Shown: piece after piece, positions 54,236 through 64,000 of the stretch
How positions within the stretch are numbered: position 1 is the stretch's first letter
Layout of the letters: the number at the start of each line of letters is the position of its first letter
NCBI GenBank assembly: GCA_016165875.1
Contig: JABBOT010000080.1
Coordinates: 9,964,172 to 10,028,171, forward strand
Length of the DNA stretch: 64,000 nt
DNA from: Acanthopleura granulata
Taxonomy: Eukaryota; Mollusca; Polyplacophora; Chitonida; Chitonidae
Direction of reading: 5' to 3'
Made by a program: the position numbers and the translations under genes
Notes under the pieces: model-generated
Databases searched by the model: none
Seen by the model: the letters and a program-made list of their open reading frames with translations, nothing else
What the model was told of the DNA's origin: nothing

Positions 54236-54342
54236 TGCTCCAGGTGAGGTTCGAACTCACGACCTCCGCATGCCTATTGCCGTGGTACGGCAGACTTTAC
54301 TGTCTATAAGTACCGCGCGCTAACCGACTGAGCCACTGGAGC
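54236..54342 (-). tRNA. tRNA-Ile (UAU anticodon) with a 33-base intron, apparently intact
   Basis: In reverse complement the acceptor strands GCTCCAG and CTGGAGC pair fully and are followed by discriminator A. The A-box region is TGGCTCAGTCGG. The anticodon stem CGGTA leads into loop CTTATA with anticodon TAT, followed by about 33 extra bases at the usual intron site, as in animal tRNA-Ile(UAU). The T-arm GTGAG-TTCGAAC-CTCAC is perfect. A run of five T on the - strand (54227-54231 on +) about 5 bases downstream fits a Pol III terminator. Weak points are one mismatch in the D-stem and one G-G in the anticodon stem. It decodes AUA if functional. Confidence 0.65.
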
Positions 54343-54419
54343 AGCTGAGTTAACGTGTCATTATTCCACAGCAGGTCATCGCACGGTAGGCGCACTCTGC
54401 CATGCCTCTTTATTACACG

Positions 54420-54580
54420 TCAAGCCGCTAGTGAGAAAGTTGGTCAGTTTTATGGCGTCGGTCGGCAGTTTACTCCATGGACTCCTGTATCTCGTCGCCC
54501 TGTTACTCTGACCGTGATATGAAAGTGAAGAATACTTGAGTGTAACATTAAACAGCAGTTAAATAAATAAATAAACCGGA
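54420..54580 (+). repeat. SINE-like unit of the tRNA array, copy 2
   Basis: Matches 52617-52765 and ends in TTAAATAAATAAATAAA, typical of the SINE tails here. Confidence 0.65.
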
Positions 54581-55084
54581 GAAATAAGAAGCTACAGTAC
54601 AAAGGGCTCTTCATTATGTGCAATCGCATTCTCGCGAGAACTCTTCCTTAGACCTCCTTAGACGGCACTAAGGTAGCTCTCCCACGAACTTTGGAGCCAT
54701 TGGGGCATCGATATTCACCACAAATATGGGGCAGCAGTTTTGAAAGCTGCCAATTCATAAGCTTAGCTTCAGTGTAGCTTTAGAACTGCACGTAAAACAA
54801 TATCAACGAAGGAAAACTAATGTGGTTTTCACGAGGTACAGTAATCCCATCATTGCGGCGCCCAGTAGTGTGACAGTGACAGCAAATTCAATCTTTACAT
54901 GATCACATGACTGTTGCACGTGATGGTACTGCTTCACCCATGCAAGAAGTCGGCAGAACAAAATAGCTCTCCTATAGCTTAGAGCTGATTTCTCGACGTA
55001 GACCTGACGAAGGAAGTAATATTTGTTCAAATTAGAATAAATTCTGTGAACTATAACCTCACTGCCGAGATGTGACAAACACAC

Positions 55085-55182
55085 TGCTCCAGGTGAGGAT
55101 CGAACTCACAACTTCCGATGCCTCTTGCCGTTTTTCAGCGAATGTTACTGTCCACAAGTATGGTGCGCTGACCGACTGTAGC
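55085..55182 (-). pseudogene. tRNA-Ile(UAU)-like pseudogene next to the duplication breakpoint
   Basis: The reverse complement has a good 3' half (TGTGAGTTCGATCCTCACCT, then GGAGCA) but a decayed 5' half (GCTACAGTCGGTCAGCGCAC), and the anticodon region reads CTTGTGG rather than CTTATA. No terminator T-run follows. It ends 25 bases before the 55207 duplication edge. Confidence 0.6.
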
Positions 55183-55846
55183 AGATGTAACTAACGTATA
55201 TTATTATCTACGGGTTATGTCATGACCTCCACCCAAAAGTCTGTCCATTTCTCTGTCTGTTCCCTTGTTCGCATCATGTTTTTTCCAGGCCATGTCTTGT
55301 CAGGAACAAACATAACAAATATTCCTTATGCCTCGGGCCTGTATCATAACCTTCACCTCTTCACTTATTGCTCCTGTAGAGGTAGAAAATCTACCGCCTG
55401 TTTACCGGTGCCCAATTTTTGTCTTTATATATTAGCATCGTGTCACTGTATATTCATAAAAAAACATAAAACGCCTTCTTCACCTTGTTGTCTTTATGAT
55501 GTGTTACATTTTCGTTATATGAAAACTAGGGAATCTTCTTCAGATCTTTATCTTTATGATGTGTTACAGTGTCCGTGCAGAAAACGTAAAACACCCTTTG
55601 CACCCTTCTGTTTTATGTTGTGGTAAAGTGTCGGTAAGGAAAGCCTGAAAAGCCCTTTCAACTTTCTAGTTTTATGTTGTGCGACAGTATCGGTATAGAA
55701 AACCTAAAACACATATTTTACCTTTTTGTCTCTGTGTAGGTATACAAAGCGTGGAACAACCTTTTCACGCATTTTGGGATGTAGAAAACCTAAAACACCT
55801 TTTTTACCTTTTTCACCTTTCTTTACCTGTATGTTTTTTTTTACAG

Positions 55847-55913
55847 CGTGGGCGTTGAGAACATCAAAGACCTGATAGCAGACCTGGACCAGGCCTTACA
55901 GAAAACGCCTTGA
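55847..55913 (+). pseudogene. Orphan copy of the last exon of the CTH-like gene
   Basis: Identical in structure to 2745-2811, with acceptor TTTTTTTTTACAG and TGA at 55911-55913. Two changes, both altering the protein (GAA to AAA and ATG to ACG), separate it from the original. The preceding exons are absent; the duplication begins inside the intron. It cannot make the enzyme unless spliced to distant exons. Confidence 0.85.
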
Positions 55914-56340
55914 CGACATCCATCACCATCTCTAGTAGGGAATAAATCATCTCATTGCCATATTCAGGGATTTCGGGATATCATTAAGACGTCTGTTCTA
56001 ATTTACATATGTAAATGTACATGCATTGTGGGTAAATTGAAAATTGTTTGACGTTACCCAGTTACAGTGAAGTAATCCTATATGCTAATCAGCGACACGT
56101 GTAATTTGATCAGAAGAGAGGGACATAGCTCGGCCTCACTAATAAGGTAACACAATTAATTTTCCAATAAAGAAATAATTTTTATATTATTTAAACATGT
56201 GGCCCCATTATGTATTCATAGAGAAGAATTTCAGGAGTGAAGGTACAAATGTCTATATCTGCAAGCAGTTGTTGGTAACAAACATTTATTTTGCCGGGCT
56301 TCTAAATTTTTCCGCTCTAATTGTTAATGGGGTCCTTGTT

Positions 56341-56530
56341 ATTTATTTACTTACATGATTGGAGTTTTACACCCTACTCAAGAGTATTTACGATGGTGGC
56401 CAGCGCTGGGGGTGGGGGAACCGTTGCTGGCAGACTTTCCCTCATGCGGCCGGAGAGAAATGCCAGTCAGAACTGGACTTGAACTCACAGCGACCGCACT
56501 GGGGAGAGCCTGTGGGTCCATGTGACAACA
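56341..56530 (-). repeat. SINE family A, duplicate of 3239-3434
   Basis: Same sequence order as 3239-3434 with a few substitutions and small deletions near 56407. Confidence 0.8.
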
Positions 56531-56644
56531 AGCGGGATACAGCTCATATAATGCGATATCTCGCTTATCAACATGAATTGTTTTCAAAATGATAGGACTG
56601 ACAGGTGAACACGGTTCTATCAGATAACATGTAAATCTCGTTCT

Positions 56645-56886
56645 GAAACGTGATTTCGCCTTACGTGATTTCACGAACAAGGCGGTTGACGACGCTGGTG
56701 TGTCGGTTTGTTGAAGTCTTCATTTCCACTCAAGATATGGTCGACTGCTTATTTTTACCAAGATCCCCTCAAAAAGAGATAAGGGGGACATCTACCAATT
56801 TTCTTCCCAAGGTCGGGTTTGAACCCACAACTTTTATGTCCTAGCGATTGAATGCCAAGCGCTTCTAGCCACTAGAGCGCTCCCAG
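56645..56886 (-). repeat. SINE family C, duplicate of 3540-3786
   Basis: Same tRNA-like head in reverse complement (GGTTCAAACCCGACC retained); GAACAAGGCGG here replaces GCCCAAGGCGG. Confidence 0.6.
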
Positions 56887-57269
56887 AAATTCAGTCTACA
56901 TTGGGCATGGCAACAGAAGAGTGTATCACAGCAGAAGTGCGCATCACAACAGAAGTGGGTATCACAATTGGAGTGTATATCAGAGCCGATGTGTGTATCA
57001 CAGTAGATTACGTATTATTAAATACATAAGTGTTCATCAAAACGGGTGCAAGTTTTTAACCAATTCCATACATTCGGAGATTTTATCCAACTGAATTGGC
57101 GTTTTCGTTTTAACTGTACATACGTTCGAACAGATAATTTTGTCAAATCATTATAATCGATGGCGCTGTCACGGTTTGTAGCGTTCTCCGACTGTAAGGT
57201 GAAGTCACAGTATGCACCTAGCGTGAGCGATAGGTTTCATCAGCTTAACTTTTATTGAACAATTAATAA

Positions 57270-57466
57270 AGTTCCAGAAGGATGAGGTTCAAGTCCACCT
57301 CAGGTTGGCTTCCTCGTCAATGGCACATCGGAAGGTCTGCAAGGAAATCATCGATGGTCGTAGACTTTTCCCTGATTCGTGCATAGTATCCTCACACCAT
57401 AATGCCAGCCGCCGATTTATATTCTTGAAATATTCTTGAGTGCGGGGTGAAAGACCAGTGTAGTGA
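57270..57466 (+). repeat. SINE family A, duplicate of 4190-4385
   Basis: Same words as 4190-4385 with ACCATAATGCCAGCCGCCG, slightly closer to the family consensus than copy 1. Confidence 0.75.
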
Positions 57467-60400
57467 ACAAATGAGAAGAGCAAGTATCAGGTTAGTGAAT
57501 TTCACTGTAGGAAGAACAAGAGAAGTTAGCTCGTACTTTACCCGAACAGCGGACTCACCTTACCATCTATAAAGACCACTTGCAAGTTAGCACTACTGTA
57601 GGGAATTTCGTCACTGAGTTTGCCAAAGGTCCGTTACTTGTCAAGAATCTGCCAAGCAAAAACTGGCTGCCATGGTAATGGTGGGAAGATCCTTGAGTAC
57701 GGCTGTCAATCAATCAATCAAGCTTCGCAGGTTTCCCTGTGAAGCGTTTCAGCCCACAGCCAGTTTGGTGTAGACTGGGTGGTCGTCCGCAGGGGACATA
57801 ATAAGCGATATGTTTTGTTACTTCTGTAGTGAACTTTGTCCCTGGTTTAGGAAAACTTGAAAGGGTTAATTATTGGAGTGTATGAGTGAGGGGATTGGGG
57901 TTGCAACCATTATTAAACTATGTTCTTTTCAGTTATGTTCCTTGGAGCTAGATGTTTTTGCTTTAAACTGTAACAGTCCATTCAAATTTAGCTCTTCAAT
58001 TAACCTGTTATGATGCCTTTAATAGACCTATGCCTCACACCTATACCTATACCAGTGAAAACAAACAAACAAAGAAATAAGTATGCTATTGTTTGTATAG
58101 TTCTCTCCCCATAGACAGAATTCAATAAAATTTAAGCTAAATTCAGTGTTGCAGCGTAACAACAGCAGTACATGTTAAAAGTATTCAAATATGTTGTCAC
58201 GGTAGTTGCAATGAATTTCATCTGTAATATATTTGTGGAGTAAGTCCCAGTTCTTTCCTGACATATTCTGTTTATATTTATGAAAGAATTCTGATCCACC
58301 GGCATTCAGTTGTGACTTACTTAATTAAGCTTCTGTATATTTACGTCCTAATGGTCTCAACATTTTAGAAAATGCATCAATTCAGTCACGTACAAGGTAG
58401 TGTGAAAGAGAACAACAAAAAAAAGAACAAAGAATATAAAGGCCGATTCATATTAGCCATAAAAACCCTGGGTCGAAAAACGTGATAAAAGAAAACACTT
58501 TTCCCTTCAAAGTATACCATTCTCACTGGTGCGTAACTTTTTAAATGAAAAATGCAAAATCACGAGTGGTACACATGGGTTGTACACTGGTACTGTTCCA
58601 TTGCACGCGACCATGTAGCCACAGTAAATCACTTGATTAGTTCTTAATGTTCTTCTACATGTATTTGCACAAATGAACAAGAAATGGAAGGAACATGAAT
58701 GGAATACTGGAAAAGTACTAGATTCGTGTATGATATAGTGTGACATTTCTACCACTGCTTTACGACATAAAGGTAAATACAGGCCTACACGTCGTTTTGT
58801 ACAAAATAATGCAATAGGTTCATTTTATGCATTTGATTTGTAGCATGCTTTCTATTCAAGATTGACTGAATATTTAAAAGCTCCGAATAAAACATCACCC
58901 CAAAGCAAATAATTTTTTTGACATCTAATCAAAAGGAGATAAAAACAACCATATGTAGCATACATGTGTCATATTCATGTAGTCTAGAGTCCAGTGTTTC
59001 AAATGAGTTTTGCCTAGCTCAAAAAGAAAATCCAAGAAAGGAAATGAAATTGTTTTCCTGCAGGCAGTGTATAGCGGTCTTCACATTACAGCGTTTTATT
59101 TGTTTGCAATGTACTCTGTAAACTGACGTATCCGCTCACTGGCAAGTCGGGGCAGAGTTCTACGAGGATGTAGGTCACGGGATAGCTGGTGGCATTTCAC
59201 AACCTTTTAATGTTAGTTTTGTCACGTGTGCTTAATTTTGTTAGCGTCAGAAACATCACTTATACTTTATTATGCTAATTTAGTGGTTTGCATGTTTTGT
59301 TCACCAGGTAGCATACTGGCTTGACACTACGTTCATTACAACTTTTCATGCGTGTTCAATAAGTGGGAAACTCTGCCAGCAACCTGAAAAATACTCGAAT
59401 ATGGCGTTAAGCAAGACAAAATTCCTAAAATATGCCTCTGCTGCTGAATTATATTATTCGAGACATTACGGGTTTGTTATTAACCTCGAACTCGGATTTG
59501 CATGAGCACAAAACTGTGTACATGTCAACATTTCAAACCCCACTCAGAAATAATATAATTGCCTACTCTCAAGGATGTAAAATTATGTTAAAATGTCAAC
59601 ATTTCCCAAGTGTTAAAGTGATATAACATAGTTAATCTTGTTAAAAATAGGAAAATGTTAACATGTTACGACGACCAATTGTTGTCTGCAGACTTTAACG
59701 TCACGTTAGATTACATAACACCCCAAAGTGTTAATCTGACGTTAAATAGGCTACCCCGAGAATAAATCTGCCGTTAAATCCGTTATTTGAGGGATGGTGG
59801 ATTGCTTTTTCGTTGATCTGACTCATTAATTCGTTCCTAATTACGGATTAATTCTTTAACTGAAACGGAATTATTCCCTATCAGGAACTGGTTAATCCGT
59901 CAGATTAGACCCTTTATCCCCAAAATAATGGATTTAAGGGGAATTTTTTATATTCTTGGATTATAGCATTTTCTACTATTTTTTTTTCACATTACAAATG
60001 CTTTCCCTCATTATGGATCGAATATATTTATATGTATATATATCTAATGCGAAAGCTGGAAGACTAATGATGTAAAAAGTATTGACATTTAACATTGTTA
60101 CAGTCATATATATATATAAGGTAATGTCAATACATGCTTTATGCGGATGACAACAAGAAAGGGCTTTTTATGTTGCCGGTGACAAAATTTCCTCATTTGC
60201 AGATGAATTTCTGTGGTCATGTTCTCAGGAGATAGCAAGATAATATGCCGGATAAATATGAGTAGTTTTCTTCACGTCTGACATTATATGGAAGTATACT
60301 GTTGTGTGGATCGTTTTTAACGGTATACAATGAACTTTGCCAGGAGAAAATGGTCACTTTACTCGAAGTCCACTGGCCACTTGCTCGAATCCAGTTCTCT

Positions 60401-60586
60401 ACAGTACGACTGCAAGTTTATAAGTGCCAGTCGTGGGATAATATGGCGTTAAACTTCAATCAAATTAACAACGAGAATATATATACATATATATTTATAC
60501 ATATAATAAATATATAAACACGCACTGATTAAGCGTCCCTAGTTATAAAATATACTGTGGTGGATAAATATTGCATCTTATGTTCT

Positions 60587-60717
60587 GGTCCAGGTTTCAT
60601 GAAGCGCACTTAGGTAAGTATTCCCTTAACAACCATGGCAACGTATGTTGTAGAGATAGAAAGTGCACTTAGATAAGTGGCTACTTAGAATTAAGTATGC
60701 TTCATGAAACCGGGCCC
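60587..60717. mobile_element. Foldback element, duplicate of 7511-7640
   Basis: Same inverted ends (GGTCCAGGTTTCATGAAGC and GCTTCATGAAACCGGGCCC), one base changed in the left arm. Confidence 0.65.
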
Positions 60718-62205
60718 AGTGCTATATATATTGCATTGTACATATTGCGGCACGAAATTTCGAAACTGCAGTAGGAATTTAACAATGTAGGAAATGTGAA
60801 GTCCTTCTGTTTTTTCTTAGCCTATGTTTCTTCTCAGCAGAAATTTTTTTTTTTTTTTTTTATGTTGACACACTTTTATATGTACTGCGCTGTAAATGAC
60901 AAATTTATCCTCAGATGGTAGATTTCTATTTTAGATTGCTTCGTAATGTGATCAACCTATCACCAATTCAGTTTCAAGCATATATGTTGCTACGATGTGT
61001 CTGAAATACTGCCAATGCGGCGTTTAACTCCCCCTGGCTCGCTCGCTCCTCGCTCCTTCGCTGTCTCGTTTGATTCCTCGTTCGCTCGCTCGATCGCACG
61101 CAGACTTTCAGCTACTGGAGTTTTTGATGTCTGAATGTAAACCCCCCCCCCCCCACCCCCGCCATCAAAGGTATGTTGTCAGTTAGATGGATTAACCATG
61201 AGAGCAAAAACAAACTGCGTATTCCTGTTACCTTAAAATAACATGTATATTGGCTTAAAAGGGCAGAACAGATGTCCCAAAAATAAGGAGAATTTGAGTG
61301 TATTCAACAGATTTAACATTGTTTATAAAATTGTTTCGGTCGTTAATTTATTTTAGAAATAATTCTCTATTATAGAAATACATTTAGCATTTAAATGAAA
61401 TTAATGTAATAAAAATTTTATGTCATAATTAATTTCTGGAAATATTTCATCTAAATTCACCACGAACTCAACCTCTTCCCCAACGTCTTTCCGCTAGCAC
61501 AAAAGCTTTGTTAACTGTTCCATAGGACCTTTCATATCTATGATAAATGAAGTAATTTTACATAATATTCATTTTTCCTAGAAAAGCTAGAAAAAAAAAG
61601 TTTCAGATCTTCATGTGGAAGACAGGACTGTAATCAAGGCAGTGTGTTGGAAACACCGGGATCTCTTGGTCGCGAGACCTCTGGTGAAAATCCTTTGGAA
61701 AGTTATTCTTGTGTCATGAGGAATTCCGACGTTAAAGTAATATATATTATGAATATAACAAAAAACATTCTTGCTAATTGTTGTATCAAACTAGAATTTT
61801 TGCGTTGTCATTCTGCTGTGCTTTTACAGCAACTGTAAACAGCCACTGTGACAGGCTTGTATTTTACTCAATGACTCGACTCCTGTTGCCATAGTGTACA
61901 GACTGTATATATCTGTATACGGTTAGGAATAAGTGAAATGCGGAAATACCTCTACATACATTAAATATGTTTTGTTCTTGAGCCATGGCCCATAACAAAT
62001 CTGCCTTGGATTACCATTCTACCGTCTCCGCGTTCATCGGAGAACAAATATTTTTGTGGGAGATTATGCGGATAATATAATGTTTACAGATGTGTTTCTC
62101 AATAGTTGTTCAATGTTCTCCCAAAGAACATTTCACTCTTCAAGCCAAGAGTTTGTCCCCAGCATCTGGCTCTCAGTGAAAAGTAACAACTAGGTATAAA
62201 TCGGA

Positions 62206-64000
62206 ATGGATGTTTTCGCGCACACGGGACGTAGGTCCGTACAAGGAACAATACTTGTAATACTGCTGCATTTACCTCTCATTCGAACAGCGCCGCCTAT
62301 CACAAGATCCGACGTGCCTGGAGCAGATGTAACAAGAAATGTCGACATCATCAACACGACTAAGGGTACTTGGTATATGGGTACGGTCGATGTTATCAAA
62401 TCCTCAGTTCTGGTCCCATCTTCAACTAGTGTAGATACCACCATCACGACACACACTGCTACGTCTACAGCTGGTGATGCTACCAAGCCGGCACTACCAA
62501 ATATGCCTACATCCAGTGTCGATGCTCCCAATACGGCACTCCCGACTACGTCTAAGGCCAGTGCCAGTGCTACAAACACGGCAGTTATGACTACGTCCAC
62601 TGTCAATGTTACCAACAAGGCACTCCCAACTACGCCTACTATAAGTGTCGGTGCTATCAACAATACACTCTTGACAACGTCTAAGGCCAGTGTCGGTGCT
62701 ACCAAAATGACACTCCCATTTACGTCTACAGCTAGTGTCACTGCTACCAACACGGCACTCCCGACTACATTCAAAGAAAATGTTGGCGCTACCAACATGA
62801 CACTCCCATCTAAATCTACAGCCAGTGTTGATGCAGCCAACAAGGCACTCCCAACTGCGTCTACTCTCAGTGTCAGTGCCACCAACACGGCACTCTTGAT
62901 TACGTCTACAGGTAGTGTCGGTGCTTCCAAGACCGCACCCTCAACTGTGTCTACTTTCAGTGTCGGTGCTACCAACACCGCACTCCCGACTACGTCTACT
63001 GTAAGTGTCGGTGCTACCAGCAAGACACTCTCGACAACGTCTAAGACCAGTGTCAGTGCTATCAACATCGCACTTCCGACTACGCCTACCGTAAATGTCG
63101 ATGTTACCAACAAAACACTCGCGACTACATCTAAGATCAGTGTCGGTGCTACCAAAATGACACTCCCAACTACGTCCACAGCCAGTGACGGTGGTACCAA
63201 CACGACACTCCTAACTACATCTACAGCTCGCACAGTGTTCATTCCAAAAAGAGCGATTCCAGATCTGCCCGACAGCTGGCGTGAGTACTGTAGAACATCA
63301 GAGACGGAGATGGAATTTTATCACTCTCTCGGCTGATGAAGTTAGTGGGATGACACAGATTCTCTGTTATATTGAAGCAGGTCAGCACTTGCCGTTAACA
63401 GATTTTCGTAAATGGGCAGTCACGTTCCATTATCGAGCTAAAATGGCTATTAAAGTGATTTGTAACGCAGACAAACCAGGCGCTTTCAGTGTGCCTTGGC
63501 CAATGAAGATTAATGGCTTGGTGTACTTAGAAGTTCATGAATGCAACTTACCAGATTATTATTCGGAATATTTCAATCAAAGCGTAACCATTATTCCAGA
63601 TGAGTTACGTGTGTTAGACTTAATAAACTGCATCATACAGACCAGTGTTCTAGAAATTATTCACGTGATAAAAAACCTTGAAAAAATGCTGAGAGATGTT
63701 GAATGTGGTCCCTTGAGTTTAGAACGCTTTACGATTCGAAATTTAAGGTATGACATCGAATTCCCTGATTATGATGACAAGAACTGGTATGACTATGTCG
63801 ACTATTACAGCGACATGCTTTGGCTGAAATATCACAATTCTAATTTTCAATGTAACTTCAAACACTTGCGCTACATAGATGAGAGTTGCATTCAGTCGAT
63901 GTCAGGGAAGCACTTGTTTGCATTACAGGCGAAGTCCTTTTATCCTGAGCTGAAAGTGTACAACTTGTCTCATGTTGGATTGCGCAGTACACCGTTTGAA
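62206..64000 (+). pseudogene. Frameshifted duplicate of TLR-a (continues past window end)
   Basis: Begins with the same signal peptide and linker as TLR-a and keeps all eighteen repeat units (62419-63222). At about 63305 a net 5-base loss relative to TLR-a (GAGACCTTCATAAGATGG versus GAGACGGAGATGG) shifts the frame, giving a stop at 63334-63336 and a 376-residue product with no LRR, membrane or TIR part. Past the shift the original frame stays open to 64000, so the damage seems recent. The 275-base segment about 70 bases upstream of the start is also missing. A truncated secreted mucin-like product, a null allele or an assembly error are alternatives to a true pseudogene. Confidence 0.85.
62419..63222 (+). 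repeat. 45-bp coding repeat block, duplicate of 9616-10419
   Basis: Same length (804 bases) and unit order as in TLR-a, with scattered substitutions. The unit number has not changed since the duplication. Confidence 0.9.

Larger units (their letters stand above)
55914..62205. other. Duplicated intergenic DNA between orphan exon and TLR-a copy
   Basis: Counterpart of 2812-9402, with the same SINEs (56341-56530, 56645-56886, 57270-57466), the foldback element (60587-60717), the AT palindromes near 59600-59930, and the poly-T and poly-C tracts. No gene recognised. Confidence 0.6.
55207..64000 (+). repeat. Large direct segmental duplication, copy 2 (partner 2105-11197)
   Basis: Starts at TCTACGGGTTATGTCA and runs to the window end at high identity (about 97-98% by eye) with copy 1. 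It lacks 275 bases relative to copy 1 at about 62139, one 18-bp minisatellite unit near 56950 and some (CAAA) units near 58065. Everything left of 55207 is unrelated to copy 1. Confidence 0.95.

Noticed and set aside
62190..63242. 350-codon antisense frame in the duplicate
   Set aside because: Same repeat artefact as at 9387-10526.

Overview
The window is eukaryotic, most likely from a marine mollusc (a bivalve is possible but not proven). Supporting signs are spliced exons with GT/AG borders, AATAAA polyadenylation signals, intronless Toll-like receptor (TLR) genes, a tRNA with an intron, and dozens of tRNA-derived SINEs of a type I associate with molluscan genomes (the attribution is from memory, no search was run). 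Most of the 64 kb is non-coding, AT-rich and full of repeats.

Layout. (1) 255-2811, + strand: the last three coding exons of a cystathionine gamma-lyase-like PLP enzyme. (2) 9403-12255, +: a single-exon TLR (TLR-a, 950 aa) with an unusual mucin-like block of about eighteen 15-residue repeats between signal peptide and ectodomain. (3) About 12.3-31.4 kb: a gene-poor stretch with SINEs, MITE-like inverted-repeat elements and minisatellites. (4) 32139-34160 and 40380-42356, +: two close paralogues (TLR-b, 673 aa; TLR-c, 658 aa) without the mucin block, inside an older tandem duplication whose flanks have diverged far more than the coding regions. (5) About 44.5-52.4 kb: SINEs, MITEs, a 43-bp satellite and a candidate 1.4-kb inverted-repeat element. 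(6) 52.4-55.2 kb: five tRNA-Ile(UAU)-like units, all on the - strand, one apparently intact. (7) 55207 to the window end: a recent direct duplicate of 2105 to about 11197, carrying an orphan copy of the last exon of the PLP enzyme and a frameshifted copy of TLR-a.

How the genes relate. The three intact TLRs share nearly identical last LRRs, LRRCT, membrane segment and TIR domain, including synonymous sites, while TLR-a has a diverged ectodomain. TLR-b and TLR-c are almost identical except for one loop of different length and a set of mostly amino-acid-changing substitutions. This is the most interesting signal here: a small TLR cluster in which the signalling half looks homogenised by gene conversion and part of the ligand-facing half looks diversified. 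The PLP enzyme is a metabolic neighbour with no evident functional link; it matters here because its last exon marks the duplication breakpoint.
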